The notes under the pieces: model-generated | The model's input: only the letters and a program-made list of their open reading frames with translations | What the model was told of the DNA's origin: nothing | The model's database searches: none | Assembly: GCF_014203155.1 (NCBI RefSeq) | Contig: NZ_JACHIK010000012.1 | Span: 1 to 64,000, forward strand | Origin: Shinella fusca | GTDB taxonomy: Bacteria > Pseudomonadota > Alphaproteobacteria > Rhizobiales > Rhizobiaceae | DNA length: 64,000 nucleotides | Reading direction: 5' to 3' | Shown here: positions 34,658 to 44,186 of the stretch, piece after piece | How positions within the stretch are numbered: position 1 is the stretch's first letter | Layout: every line of letters begins with the position of its first letter | Position numbers and translations under genes: made by a program

Positions 34658-37273
34658 ATGACACCTCCCCGCTCGACCTATCGCCTCCAGTTCCGCAATG
34701 GCATGGACTTCGGGAGGGCACGACAGCTCGTGCCCTATCTCGCGGCCCTCGGCGTCACCCATCTCTACGCCTCGCCGCTCATGACGGCGGTGGCGGGATC
34801 GACGCACGGCTACGACGCCACGCGCACGGACGAGATCGATCCCGCGCTCGGCGGGCTAGACGGCCTTCGCAGCCTTGCGGGCGACCTGTACCGGCACGGC
34901 ATCGGCCTCATCCTCGACATCGTGCCCAACCACATGGCGGCGAGCCTCGAAAACCCCTGGTGGCGCAGCGTGGTCGTCTGGGGTGAGGAAAGCCCGTTTT
35001 CCCGCCATTTCGATATCGACTGGTCCGAGCCGCTGACCCTGCCCTTCCTCGGCAAGGATTTCGCCGGGGAGCTGGCGGACGGCACGCTCTGCCTTGCGCT
35101 CGACCCGCGGCACGACGCACTTGCGCTCCGTTACGGCGAAAGCTTCTACCCGCTCGCCCCGGAAAGCTACGCAATGGCGCTTGGCGGTTTCGCAGGCACC
35201 GTCCTGCCGGCGCGGCCCGAGGAGAACCCGCAAGGGGCGGGCCTCCTCGCAAGGACGCTGGCACCGCCCGGGGCACGCGAGGAGCTGGAACGCCACCTTG
35301 CGGCCCTTTCGCGCGAGCCGGGCCGGATCGAGGCCGTGCATGCGGCCCAGCCCTGGCGGCTGATGGACTGGAAGGCGGCGAGCCTCCATCTCAGCTATCG
35401 CCGCTTCTTCGAGATCGCCGGGCTTGCGGGCCTGCGCGTCGAGGATCCCCCGATCTTCGAGGAGAGCCACAGGCTCGTCCTCGCCCTCGTGCGGGAGGGC
35501 ACGGTGGACGGCCTTCGGATAGACCATGTCGACGGCCTCGCCGATCCGCGCGGCTACCTGGAGCGCCTGCGCGCCGCCGTGGGACCGGACGTCCCCATCC
35601 TCGTCGAGAAGATCCTGGAGAAAGACGAGCCCTTCGCCACCGACTGGCCTGTCGACGGCACGACAGGCTACGAGTTCATCGCCTCCCTTGCCGACGCGCT
35701 CGTCGACGAGACGGAGGGCGGGCGGCTCGCAGGCGCCTTCCAGCCACTGAAAAGCGAGGAGCATCGCGGCACCTTCCATGACGAAATGCAAGCGAGCAAG
35801 CGGCAGATGCTGGCGGATAATTTCCAGGGCGAGGTCCGGCGCGTGGCGCTGCTCGCCAAGGCCATGGCCGACACCGCCCATGCCGACTATTCGCGCAGCA
35901 CGCTGACGGAAGCGATCTGCGCCATGATCGTCGCCCTGCCCGTCTACCGCACCTACATGGCGACGGCGGCGGAGATTTCCGGGCGCGACCGGGAGGTCCT
36001 CGCCGCGGTGCGCCGCGAGGCGCAGGAGGGCGTGCGCCCGGAGGTGCGCGAGGCGATCGACTTCATCTGGGAACTGCTGACCGACGACAGGACGTGCAAC
36101 GCCATGCCCGAATGCGTGGAATTCCGCACGCGCTTCCAGCAATTGAGCGGCCCCGTCATGGCGAAGGCGCTCGAGGATACGCTTTTCTACCGGGAAAACG
36201 CCTTCATCGCGCTCAACGAGGTGGGCGGCGATCCGGGCCGGCCGACGGGCGGCCCCGGCGCCTTCCACGCCGCCATGCAGGCAAGGCAGGAGGCGATGCC
36301 GCACGGCCTTTCCGCCACCGCGACGCACGACACGAAGCGCGGCGAGGATGCGCGTGCCCGCCTCTATACGCTCGGCGAAGCGCCGGACGTGTGGATCGCC
36401 GCGGAACGGCGCTGGGCCGCCCGCAACGCCCGCCACCGCCGCCGGCATCAGGGCCGGCCGGTGCCGGAGCCCGATGTGGAATGGCTGGTCTACCAGTCGC
36501 TTGCCGGTGCCTGGCCGCCCGAAGGGCTGGAGGACCGCGCCGCCTTCGCGGAGCGGATGCGCCACTATGTCGAGAAGGCGTTGCGCGAGGCAAAGACGGC
36601 CTCGAACTGGGTCCTGCCGGATACCGGCTATGAGCAAAAGGTCATCGATTTCGTCGAAGACCTGCTCGGCGACACGGATTTCTGCGCGGATTTCACCGAA
36701 ACGCTCCGCCCCTTCATCGATGCCGGCCTGATAAATTCGCTGGTGCAGACCCTGATCAAGCTGACCGCGCCCGGCATCCCCGACATCCATCAGGGCAGCG
36801 AGCGCGGCGATTTCTCCCTCGTCGACCCGGACAACCGCCGGCCGCTCGACCCCGCCGTCCTGGCCGTCCCGCAAAAGCCCCGGCCGTCCCGCGCGACCTT
36901 CGCCGACTACAAGCAATGGCTGGTCGCGGCCGTGCTCGCCGAACGGAACCGGGCGGGCGGCAATCCGTTCGCCGGCGCTTACATTCCGCTGGAGATTTCG
37001 GATGGAAACCGCGGGGCGCTCGCCTTCCTGCGCGCCGCACCGGAGGCTTTCGCGATCACCGTCGTCCCGCGCCTCACCTTCGATCGCATCGCGCCGGAGG
37101 GCCTCCATCTTTCCGCAGGCGCGCTGGAGGATGTCGTTCTCCACCTCCCGGCGGGCTTCGCAGGCCGCGATGTCCGGTCCGTCCTCGACGGCCGCACTTA
37201 CCTGCTCCGCCCGGAAATGCCGCTTGCGGACATCCTCGGAACGGAACCCGTGGCGCTGCTTGTCGGCGCCTAG
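34658..37273 (+). CDS. treY: Malto-oligosyltrehalose synthase TreY
   Basis: TreY turns the reducing-end alpha-1,4 bond of a maltooligosaccharide into an alpha,alpha-1,1 bond, making the TreZ substrate. The 871-residue GH13 protein starts PRSTYRLQFRNGMDFGRARQLVPYLAALGVTHLYASPL and has LDIVPNHMA, LRIDHVDGLADP (nucleophile), VEKILEKDE and TATHDTKRGEDARARL. ATG 34658 gives the family start MTPPRSTYR. Its last four bases overlap the convergent ribulokinase gene. With glgX and treZ it forms the whole glycogen-to-trehalose route. Confidence 0.95.
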   Translation: MTPPRSTYRLQFRNGMDFGRARQLVPYLAALGVTHLYASPLMTAVAGSTHGYDATRTDEIDPALGGLDGLRSLAGDLYRHGIGLILDIVPNHMAASLENPWWRSVVVWGEESPFSRHFDIDWSEPLTLPFLGKDFAGELADGTLCLALDPRHDALALRYGESFYPLAPESYAMALGGFAGTVLPARPEENPQGAGLLARTLAPPGAREELERHLAALSREPGRIEAVHAAQPWRLMDWKAASLHLSYRRFFEIAGLAGLRVEDPPIFEESHRLVLALVREGTVDGLRIDHVDGLADPRGYLERLRAAVGPDVPILVEKILEKDEPFATDWPVDGTTGYEFIASLADALVDETEGGRLAGAFQPLKSEEHRGTFHDEMQASKRQMLADNFQGEVRRVALLAKAMADTAHADYSRSTLTEAICAMIVALPVYRTYMATAAEISGRDREVLAAVRREAQEGVRPEVREAIDFIWELLTDDRTCNAMPECVEFRTRFQQLSGPVMAKALEDTLFYRENAFIALNEVGGDPGRPTGGPGAFHAAMQARQEAMPHGLSATATHDTKRGEDARARLYTLGEAPDVWIAAERRWAARNARHRRRHQGRPVPEPDVEWLVYQSLAGAWPPEGLEDRAAFAERMRHYVEKALREAKTASNWVLPDTGYEQKVIDFVEDLLGDTDFCADFTETLRPFIDAGLINSLVQTLIKLTAPGIPDIHQGSERGDFSLVDPDNRRPLDPAVLAVPQKPRPSRATFADYKQWLVAAVLAERNRAGGNPFAGAYIPLEISDGNRGALAFLRAAPEAFAITVVPRLTFDRIAPEGLHLSAGALEDVVLHLPAGFAGRDVRSVLDGRTYLLRPEMPLADILGTEPVALLVGA

Positions 37274-38901
37274 CGAATGTCGCGCGCCAATTGCTGCAGC
37301 CGCTGGAAGGCGTCGTAGCGCCGGGCATGCAGGGCCGCGGCCTCGCTGCCGGCCGGCCGGTAGATGCGGTCGGTCGCCGAGAGCGCGGCCATGGCGGAGC
37401 GTACATCCTCGAAGGCGCCGCCCGCGACGCTGCCGAGGATCGCCGCGCCGAGCAGCACCGGCTCCTCCGAGCGGGTCGAAAGCAGCGGCTTGCCGGTGGC
37501 GTCGGCGAGGAGCTGGCGGACGAGATCGAGCTGGCCGGCACCGCCGCTGATGACGATCTTCTCCACCGGCGCGCCGGCCGCCGCCTGCGCGTCGATGATC
37601 TGCCTGAGGCCGTAGCCGATGCCGCAGAGGCCGGCGATGTAGAGCGAGACGAGATTGTCGATGTCGCGCTCCATGCCGAGGCCGACGATGGCCGCGCGCG
37701 CATGGGGATCGGCAAAGGGCGCCCGGTTGCCGAGGAACTCCGGCACGACATGCAGCCCGTCCGCAAGCCTCGCCACGTCCGAGAGCGTTCCCGCCCGCCC
37801 GGCCGCCAGTTCCGCGAGGAAGACCGGCAGGGAAAGGCCGCGCGCCTTCGCCTGCGCCGCCGCTTCCGCGGCTGCCGGGTGGAAGGAAAGAAGCTGCTCG
37901 ATCGCCGCCCCGGCCGCCGACTGGCCGCCCTCGTTGAGCCAGAGGCCCGGCACCATGGCCGAGAAATAGGGCCCCCAGACGCCCGGCACGAAGACCGGCG
38001 CGTGGGTCGAGGTCATGGTGCAGGAGGAGGTGCCGAAGACATAGCCGAGATTGCTTTCCGCCGGCCCGTCGACGCCGACAGTGCCGATGCCGCCGGCATG
38101 GGCGTCGATCATGCCCGCGCCGACGGGCGTGCCGGCCACAAGGCCGAGCTCGCCCGCCGCCTGCGCCGTCAGGCCGGCGCCGAGCGGCGTGCCCGGCTCG
38201 ACGACGCGCTGGCCGATGCGCGCGAAATCCTCCTCCGCCAGCACGCCGAGGCCGATGGCATGGAAGTAGCTCGGGTCCCAGCGCTTCTCGTGGGCGAGAT
38301 AGGTCCATTTGCAGGTGACGGTGCAGGTGGAGCGCGCAAGGTCGCCCGTCGCCCGCCAGGTGAGGAAATCCGCAAGGTCGAAGAACTGCCAGGCGGCATC
38401 GAACACCTGGGGCCGGTTCTCCCTGAGCCAGAGCAGCTTCGGCGTTTCCATTTCCGGCGAGATGCGCCCGCCGACATAGCGCAGCACGTCATGGTTCGTC
38501 GCGTTGATGCGCTCGACCTCGTTCACCGCGCGGTGGTCCATCCACACGATGATGTCGCGCGCGGGGTCCTCCGACGGGCCGACCGGCAACGGCGCCCCGC
38601 CCTCACCGAGAACGACCAGTGAGCATGTGGCATCGAAGCCGATGCCGGCGACGGCTTCCGGCGCAACGCCCGCTTTCGCGACGGCCTCGCGCACCGAAGC
38701 GCAGACGGCGGCCCAGATTTCCGTGCTCGACTGTTCGACCATCGCGCCCGGCTCGCGGAACAGCGAGATGTCGCGCTTTCCCGAGGCCAGCATGCGGCCG
38801 GAAAGATCGAAGAGGCCGGCCCGTGCGCTGCCCGTGCCGACGTCGACGCCGACGAGGTAGCGTTCGCCGCCCGCCGGGCGTGCGGAGGAGGTGTTGCTCA
38901 T
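37270..38901 (-). CDS. rbtK: FGGY-family D-ribulokinase
   Basis: The 543-residue FGGY kinase phosphorylates a keto-pentose. The N-terminal lobe begins YLVGVDVGTGSARAGLFDLSGRML; VWMDHRAVNEVERIN and GMIDAHAGGIGTVG follow; the C-terminal lobe has KIVISGGAGQLDLVRQLLAD. This is the FGGY subgroup that includes D-ribulokinases of ribitol operons. It comes 60 bp after ribitol dehydrogenase on the same strand, so D-ribulose is the expected substrate. Confidence 0.88.
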   Translation of the reverse strand: MSNTSSARPAGGERYLVGVDVGTGSARAGLFDLSGRMLASGKRDISLFREPGAMVEQSSTEIWAAVCASVREAVAKAGVAPEAVAGIGFDATCSLVVLGEGGAPLPVGPSEDPARDIIVWMDHRAVNEVERINATNHDVLRYVGGRISPEMETPKLLWLRENRPQVFDAAWQFFDLADFLTWRATGDLARSTCTVTCKWTYLAHEKRWDPSYFHAIGLGVLAEEDFARIGQRVVEPGTPLGAGLTAQAAGELGLVAGTPVGAGMIDAHAGGIGTVGVDGPAESNLGYVFGTSSCTMTSTHAPVFVPGVWGPYFSAMVPGLWLNEGGQSAAGAAIEQLLSFHPAAAEAAAQAKARGLSLPVFLAELAAGRAGTLSDVARLADGLHVVPEFLGNRAPFADPHARAAIVGLGMERDIDNLVSLYIAGLCGIGYGLRQIIDAQAAAGAPVEKIVISGGAGQLDLVRQLLADATGKPLLSTRSEEPVLLGAAILGSVAGGAFEDVRSAMAALSATDRIYRPAGSEAAALHARRYDAFQRLQQLARDIR

Positions 38902-38961
38902 GGTTCTACCGCCTGCAAGTCAGGAATATTGCGGAAGGGCGGAGGAGCCGCCCTCCCGGTT

Positions 38962-39690
38962 TCAGAGATCGACGCTGTTGGGCAGTATCACGAGGTCGCG
39001 GATCGTCACGTTGCGCGGCCGCGTCAGCATGAAGAGCACGGCATCGGCCACTTCCTTCGGCTGCATCAGGCTGCCGTTGGCGAGCGCCTCGTCCATCTTC
39101 TCCTTCGGCCAGTCGTCGAGGAGCGCCGTCACCACCGGGCCCGGCAGCACCGCACCGACGCGCACGCCATACTGTGCCACCTGCCGCCGCGTCGAATGGA
39201 CGAACGCCTGCACGGCGAATTTCGAGGCCGTGTAGATCGGCTCCCAGACGACGGGCACCACGCCGGCGATGGACGAGGTGAAGAGGATGTCGCCCGTCTT
39301 CTTCCCGATCATGTAGGGCAGCACCGCATGGACCGAGCGGAAGGCCGCGTTGATGTTGAGGTTCAGCATGCGGTCCCAGGCGTCCGGGTCGCCCTCGGCC
39401 ACCGGCCCGCCGATATAGGCGCCGGCATTGGCGTGGAAGACGTCGAGCCCGCCGGCGATATCGAGGATGCGCGGCAGCATGCCCGAGACGTCGGACGGGT
39501 TCAGAAGATCGACGACGAGCGGCAGGGCATTCGGGCCGAGCTCCTTGCAGAGCTGCTCCAGCCTGTCCTTCGCCCGGTCGACGAGCACCACCTTCGCGCC
39601 CTCGGCGAGAAGCGTCTTGGCGCATTCGAGGCCGATGCCGGAGGCGGCCCCCGTGATGGCGGCGATCTTGCCCTTCATGAGATCGGTCAT
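38962..39690 (-). CDS. rbtD: Ribitol 2-dehydrogenase
   Basis: This SDR oxidises ribitol to D-ribulose with NAD+. The 242-residue protein is strikingly close to Klebsiella ribitol dehydrogenase as remembered: [66 protein letters not shown] (Tyr-x3-Lys) and the terminal block [12 protein letters not shown]. The start at 39690 has GGAG eight bases upstream. It lies between the ABC permease and the ribulokinase. Confidence 0.95.
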   Translation of the reverse strand: MTDLMKGKIAAITGAASGIGLECAKTLLAEGAKVVLVDRAKDRLEQLCKELGPNALPLVVDLLNPSDVSGMLPRILDIAGGLDVFHANAGAYIGGPVAEGDPDAWDRMLNLNINAAFRSVHAVLPYMIGKKTGDILFTSSIAGVVPVVWEPIYTASKFAVQAFVHSTRRQVAQYGVRVGAVLPGPVVTALLDDWPKEKMDEALANGSLMQPKEVADAVLFMLTRPRNVTIRDLVILPNSVDL

Positions 39691-39713
39691 GATTGAAACT
39701 CCATTCGATATTC

Positions 39714-40958
39714 TTAGGCGCGGCCGTGGCTGACGCGCGAGCGGCGGGCGAGCGAGTCGACGATGACCGCGATGGCGAGAACGCCGCCGGTGATCATGTA
39801 GCGCAGCGAGGACGAGAGGTTCAGCAGCGTCAGGCCGTTCGAGATCGCCTGGATGACGATGATGCCGAGGAGGGCCGAATAGGCGCTGCCGCGGCCGCCG
39901 AAGAGGCTGGTGCCGCCGATGACCGCCGCCGCGATGGCGTTGAGGTTGACGTCGCCCGTGCCGGCCTGCTGGCTGGAGGAGGCAAGGCGCGCGGCCGAGA
40001 GCACGCCGCCGAGCGCGGCCAGCGTCGAGCAGAGCACGAAGGCGCTGGTATAGATGCGGCGCACGTTGATGCCCGAGCGGCGCGCGGCCTCCTTGTTGCC
40101 GCCGACGGCGAACATGGAGCGGCCCCATTGCGTGCGCGTCAGCGCATAGTTGAGGAGAACGGCGAGCGCGACGAAGAGGGCGAACATCCACGGAAGGCCG
40201 CGGCCGAGATTGAGATAGAACATCGCTGCTTCCAGCACGGCCGTCAGCACCACGGCCTTGAGGATCAGCGCCCGCATCGGCTGGGCCGAGAGGTTGGCGG
40301 CGAGCCGCTGGCTGCGCGTCCTGAGCCCGCGGCCGACCATGGCAAGGCCGGGCAGCAGCGCCAGCACGTAGGACAGCCAGTCCGGCATGATGAGGATCTG
40401 GCCGAAGCGCACCAGCACGGAGGCATAGGGCAGGTTGATCGAGCCGGTCGGGCCGAGGATGTAGAGCTGGAGGCCGAGCAGCGCGAGGAGGCCCGCGAGC
40501 GTGGCGACGAAGCTCGGCATGCCGAGCCGGTTGTAGAGCGCAGCATAGAGCAGGCCGACGGCGGCGCCGGCGACGAGAGCCGCAAGAATGCCGACGGCGA
40601 CCGGCAGGCCCATATTGACCCAGAGCACGCCGACCATGGCGGAGGAAAGGCCGCTCATCGAGCCGACCGACAGGTCGATCTCGCCGAGCACGAGCACGCA
40701 GACGATGCCGAGCGAGATGACGCCGACCGTGGCGCAGTCGAAGAGCAGGTTGACGAGGTTGTTCGGCGCGAGGAACACAGGGTTCAGCGCGGAGAAGACG
40801 ATGGAGATGACGACGAGGCCGACGGCGACCGGCAGCATGCCGAGGTCGCCGGAGCGCACGCGGTCGATGAAACCTTTCGCCATGGCGGCGAGGCTGTCGT
40901 CGTGGCGCACGCGCTCGTCGCTGCGGTCGAGCATCGGCTGGGAAGGATTCTGGCTCAT
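39714..40958 (-). CDS. Ribitol ABC transporter permease (CUT2 family)
   Basis: The 414-residue protein has about 10 membrane helices and the RbsC/BPD_transp_2 motifs [54 protein letters not shown] and [17 protein letters not shown]. The start codon overlaps the ATPase stop (ATGA, 40955-40958). One permease gene suggests a homodimer in the inner membrane. Ribitol is inferred from rbtD and rbtK downstream. Confidence 0.9.
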   Translation of the reverse strand: MSQNPSQPMLDRSDERVRHDDSLAAMAKGFIDRVRSGDLGMLPVAVGLVVISIVFSALNPVFLAPNNLVNLLFDCATVGVISLGIVCVLVLGEIDLSVGSMSGLSSAMVGVLWVNMGLPVAVGILAALVAGAAVGLLYAALYNRLGMPSFVATLAGLLALLGLQLYILGPTGSINLPYASVLVRFGQILIMPDWLSYVLALLPGLAMVGRGLRTRSQRLAANLSAQPMRALILKAVVLTAVLEAAMFYLNLGRGLPWMFALFVALAVLLNYALTRTQWGRSMFAVGGNKEAARRSGINVRRIYTSAFVLCSTLAALGGVLSAARLASSSQQAGTGDVNLNAIAAAVIGGTSLFGGRGSAYSALLGIIVIQAISNGLTLLNLSSSLRYMITGGVLAIAVIVDSLARRSRVSHGRA

Positions 40959-41776
40959 GCTGCGCCCCCGTGGCTTTCCTGTGCGTGGCCGGACTTGCGC
41001 TCGGCCCGGCGCGAGACGGAGTTGTCCGTTGCGCCCGTGATGGCGGAAACGAGTTCCTGGTTGGACGAATCCGGCGTGAAGACGCCGTTGTTCTTGCCGA
41101 GGCGGAGCACGACGATACGGTCCGCGACGGCGCGCACGTCCTCCATGTTGTGGCTGATGATGATGACGCCGAGGCCCCGGTCGCGCACGCGCTCGATGAG
41201 GTTCAGCACCTCGGCCGTCTGGGCGACGCCGAGCGCGGCGGTCGGCTCGTCGAGCATGATGAGCCTCGGGTCGAGCAGCAGCGAGCGGGCGATGGCGACG
41301 GTCTGCCGCTGGCCGCCGGAGAGCGAGGCGATGGGTTCGCGCACGGAGGGGATGCGCGCGGCAAGCTCGCGCAGCAGGGTCCAGGCGCGCACCTCCATCG
41401 CCACCTCGTCGAGCGCCCAGGGCGAAAGCTCGTGGCCGAGGAAGAGATTGGCGACGACGTCGAGGTTCTCGCAGAGAGCAAGGTCCTGGAAGACGGTGGC
41501 GATGCCGAGGTCGAGCGCCTTGGCGGGGCTGTCGAGTGTCACCTGCCGGCCGCAGAACTCGATCGTGCCGGCCGACGGCTGGTGCACGCCGGCGAGCACC
41601 TTGACGAGCGTCGACTTGCCGGCACCGTTGTCGCCGACCAGCGCGACGACCTCGCCGGCCTTCACCTCGAGCTCGATGTCCGTGAGCGCGGACACGGCCC
41701 CGAAATTCTTGGATACGCCGCGAAGGCGCAGCACCGTTTCCCCCTTGGCGGGAGCATTCTCTAGCGTGGCTGTCAT
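40955..41776 (-). CDS. Ribitol ABC transporter ATP-binding protein
   Basis: The 273-residue protein has one nucleotide-binding domain: Walker [10 protein letters not shown], signature LSGGQRQTV, Walker [13 protein letters not shown] and switch His in ISHNM. Most CUT2 ATPases (RbsA type) are fused doubles of about 500 residues; this is the short single-domain form, like FrcA. ATG 41776 is the family-like start [26 protein letters not shown]. It follows the binding-protein gene by 68 bp containing a strong hairpin. Confidence 0.9.
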   Translation of the reverse strand: MTATLENAPAKGETVLRLRGVSKNFGAVSALTDIELEVKAGEVVALVGDNGAGKSTLVKVLAGVHQPSAGTIEFCGRQVTLDSPAKALDLGIATVFQDLALCENLDVVANLFLGHELSPWALDEVAMEVRAWTLLRELAARIPSVREPIASLSGGQRQTVAIARSLLLDPRLIMLDEPTAALGVAQTAEVLNLIERVRDRGLGVIIISHNMEDVRAVADRIVVLRLGKNNGVFTPDSSNQELVSAITGATDNSVSRRAERKSGHAQESHGGAA

Positions 41777-41806
41777 GGCCTGTGGACCTTTTCGACGGAT
41801 CGGAGC

Positions 41807-41831
41807 GTCCGGCCGCCGGAAGCGGCCGGAC
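41807..41831 (-). promoter_or_regulatory. Intercistronic hairpin after the ribitol binding-protein gene
   Basis: GTCCGGCCGC (41807-41816) and GCGGCCGGAC (41822-41831) form a perfect 10-bp stem with a 5-nt loop. No U run follows on the minus strand, so it more likely slows 3' decay or gives partial termination, keeping the binding protein in excess over the membrane parts. Confidence 0.65.
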
Positions 41832-41844
41832 ACGGGAAGCGATC

Positions 41845-42891
41845 TTACTGCATGATGCCGAGCTTGCGGCAACCGTCGGCATATTCGCCGGTGCAGACTT
41901 CTTCCGGCTTGTTGATGCCCTTGTCGAAGATCTCGGCCTTGATGTTCTCCGCCGTCACGACGGCGGGGACGAAGAGCTGCGAGGGCGTGTCGTAGAGCGT
42001 GTGGGTCGCTTCCGGCTTCTCGCCCTTGAGGAGCTTGACCGCGGCGTTCGCGGCGGCTGCGGCAACGATTTCCGAGGGCTTGGAGATCGTGTTGTACTGG
42101 TCGCCCGAGATGATGAGCTGGAGCGCGGCGATGGTCGCGTCGTTGCCCGTCACCGGCGGCATCTCCTTGACACCGGCGGCCTTCAGCGCGGCGATGGCGC
42201 CGCCGCCCGTGCCGTCGTTCGCCGCCACGATGCCCTTGATCTCGTCGCCGAAGCGGGTGATCTGGCCGGCCGTCCATTCCTGCGCCTTCGGCGGCGCCCA
42301 GTCCGGCGTGTCGAACTCGGCGAGCGTCTTGTAGGGCGAGGCGGACAGCGCCTCATGGATGCCGTCGCGGATGAGGCCGGCGGCCGCATCGGTCGGCGAG
42401 CCGTTGATTTCCAGCACGCCCGCGCCGTCCGCAACGCCCTTGGCCTTCAGGTGGTCGACCAGCGACTGGGCGATGGCCTTGCCGATGCCCTGGTTGTCGA
42501 AGGAGACGTAGTAGTCGGCCGGCTTGTCGGGGATCGGGCGGTCATAGGCGATGACCTTGACGTCCTGCGACTGGGCGATCTCGACGAGGGCGGCGGCCGC
42601 CGCGGAATCGACCGGGTCGAGAACGATGACCTTGGCGCCCTGCGCGATCACCGAGTTGAACTGCTGCTGCTGGAGCGCGACGTCGGCATTGGCGTTCTGG
42701 TAGATGACCGTGCAGCCCGAGCAGAGCTTTTCCATCTCGGCCTTGAAGCCGGGATAGTCGTGCTGCTCGTAGCGGGTCGAGGCCTGGTCGGGCATCAGGA
42801 AGGCGACGGTCGCGTTTTCCTGGGCAAAAGCGGCGCTGCCGAGCGACAGGACGAGGCCGGTCGATGCGAGCAGATAGGTAAGCGTCTTCAT
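41845..42891 (-). CDS. Ribitol ABC transporter periplasmic binding protein
   Basis: The 348-residue precursor has a signal peptide (MKTLTYLLASTGLVLSLGSAAFA-QE) and an RbsB-like periplasmic fold: ATVAFLMPDQASTRYEQHDYPGFKAEME, VIVLDPVDSAAAAALVEIAQ, VIAYDRPI and VAANDGTGGGAIAALKAAG. It opens the ribitol operon and is divergent from the LacI gene. The C-terminus has two Cys (EVCTGEYADGCRKL) and another pair near residues 57-60 (KLCSGC), suggesting disulfides. Confidence 0.9.
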   Translation of the reverse strand: MKTLTYLLASTGLVLSLGSAAFAQENATVAFLMPDQASTRYEQHDYPGFKAEMEKLCSGCTVIYQNANADVALQQQQFNSVIAQGAKVIVLDPVDSAAAAALVEIAQSQDVKVIAYDRPIPDKPADYYVSFDNQGIGKAIAQSLVDHLKAKGVADGAGVLEINGSPTDAAAGLIRDGIHEALSASPYKTLAEFDTPDWAPPKAQEWTAGQITRFGDEIKGIVAANDGTGGGAIAALKAAGVKEMPPVTGNDATIAALQLIISGDQYNTISKPSEIVAAAAANAAVKLLKGEKPEATHTLYDTPSQLFVPAVVTAENIKAEIFDKGINKPEEVCTGEYADGCRKLGIMQ

Positions 42892-43070
42892 TGGGTTCCT
42901 CCACGGTTGATGTTCGCCAGCGACCTCAGGCCTCCAGGGGTGATACGGGGCCGACGCTTCCGCTACGCAAAAACGCGCGGATCATCGTTCGCTGCGGGGG
43001 TGCCGCAACGTCCGGTTCGTCGGTTCTCCGTCTGACTCCTCCCTTGGGTCAGCCTTGCTGTTCAGGCAAC

Positions 43071-43133
43071 TTCATCGATGAAGCATCTTTGCTCAATCGA
43101 TGAAGCAAGAATTGCCACCAATCTTCATTGATG
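43071..43133. promoter_or_regulatory. Three LacI-type operators upstream of the ribitol operon and lacI gene
   Basis: TTCATCGATGAA (43071-43082) is a perfect 12-bp palindrome. TCAATCGATGAA (43093-43104) and CATTGATG within TTCATTGATG (43124-43133) are near copies. Their centres are 22 and 31 bp apart, close to two and three helical turns, so bound repressors would face the same side of the DNA. The last copy is about 30 bp before the LacI GTG. Confidence 0.75.
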
Positions 43134-43163
43134 TCAAGGTGGCGCGCATAACGGAGAGAAAAT

Positions 43164-44183
43164 GTGAAGCGGACGAGCCCACAGAAACGGACGACCATCT
43201 ACGACCTCGCAGAGCTCGCGGGCACTTCCGCCAGCGCCGTCAGCGCCGTGCTCAACGGCAACTGGAAGAAGCGCCGCATCAGCGCCAAGCTCGCCGAGAG
43301 GATCACGAAGCTCGCCGAGGAACAGGGCTATGCGCTCAACATGCAGGCGAGCGTGCTGCGCCGCGAGCGCTCGAAGATCATCGGCATGATCGTGCCGAAA
43401 TACGACAACCGCTATTTCGGCTCCATCGTCGAGCAGTTCGAGGCGCTGGCGCGCGAACGCGGCCTCTTTCCCATCGTCACCTGCACGCGGCGCGACCCGG
43501 CGCTGGAGGTGGAGGCGGCGCGCGCCATGCTCTCCTACCAGGTCGACTGCCTGATCGCGACGGGCGCCACCGATCCCGACCGCATCGTCGACCTGTGCGC
43601 GGCCTCCGGCGTGCGCACCGTCAATCTCGACCTTCCCGGCTCGCGCGCCCCCTCCGTCATCTCCGACAACTACGGCGGCGCACTGGAACTGACGCGCCGG
43701 GTGCTCGCCAACTGCGAGCGGGAATACGGCGTGAAGGCGCCGCTCCTCTTCGTCGGCGGCCGCGGCACCGACCACAATACGATGGAGCGCATGCGCGGCT
43801 TCCGCGATGCGCATGCGGAGGCCGGCATTCCCGTCGACGAGACGCTGGTGCTGCCCTGCGGCTACGCGCCGGAAAAGGCCGAGCAGGCCATGCGACAGCT
43901 TGCCGGGCGCACGCACGACCTGCCGCGCGGCATGTTCGTCAACTCAACCATTTCGCTGGAAGGCGTGATGCGCTGGATCCGCCATTCGGGCCACTATGCC
44001 GAGCGCATGCCCCATCTCGGCTGCTTCGACTGGGACCCCTTCGTCGCCATGCTGGGCGACCATATCGAGATGGTGCGCCAGGACGTGCCGAACATGCTGC
44101 AAGCCGTCTTCGCCATCATCGATTCCGGCGCGACCGAGCCCACCGTGGTCCAGGTGCCGCCCATCATGGAGAAGGTCGGGTGA
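43164..44183 (+). CDS. LacI-family regulator of the ribitol operon
   Basis: The 339-residue protein has the LacI helix-turn-helix at residues 10-35 (TTIYDLAELAGTSASAVSAVLNG), the hinge helix near 60-66, and a periplasmic-binding-like core. The start is GTG 43164 with ACGGAGAG upstream; an overlapping ATG at 43162 is out of frame. It is divergent from the ribitol binding protein. The three TTCATYGATG sites in between are the likely targets; ribitol or ribulose would be the inducer. Confidence 0.9.
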   Translation: MKRTSPQKRTTIYDLAELAGTSASAVSAVLNGNWKKRRISAKLAERITKLAEEQGYALNMQASVLRRERSKIIGMIVPKYDNRYFGSIVEQFEALARERGLFPIVTCTRRDPALEVEAARAMLSYQVDCLIATGATDPDRIVDLCAASGVRTVNLDLPGSRAPSVISDNYGGALELTRRVLANCEREYGVKAPLLFVGGRGTDHNTMERMRGFRDAHAEAGIPVDETLVLPCGYAPEKAEQAMRQLAGRTHDLPRGMFVNSTISLEGVMRWIRHSGHYAERMPHLGCFDWDPFVAMLGDHIEMVRQDVPNMLQAVFAIIDSGATEPTVVQVPPIMEKVG

Positions 44184-44186
44184 GAC

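Noticed and set aside
34856-38308. 1150-codon open frame on the minus strand
   Set aside because: It covers treY antisense and the ribulokinase in another frame. No family motif or RBS is seen and the real genes explain the region.
39693-41855. 720-codon open frame on the plus strand
   Set aside because: Antisense of the ribitol ABC permease and ATPase; low-complexity translation rich in Glu, Asp and Arg.
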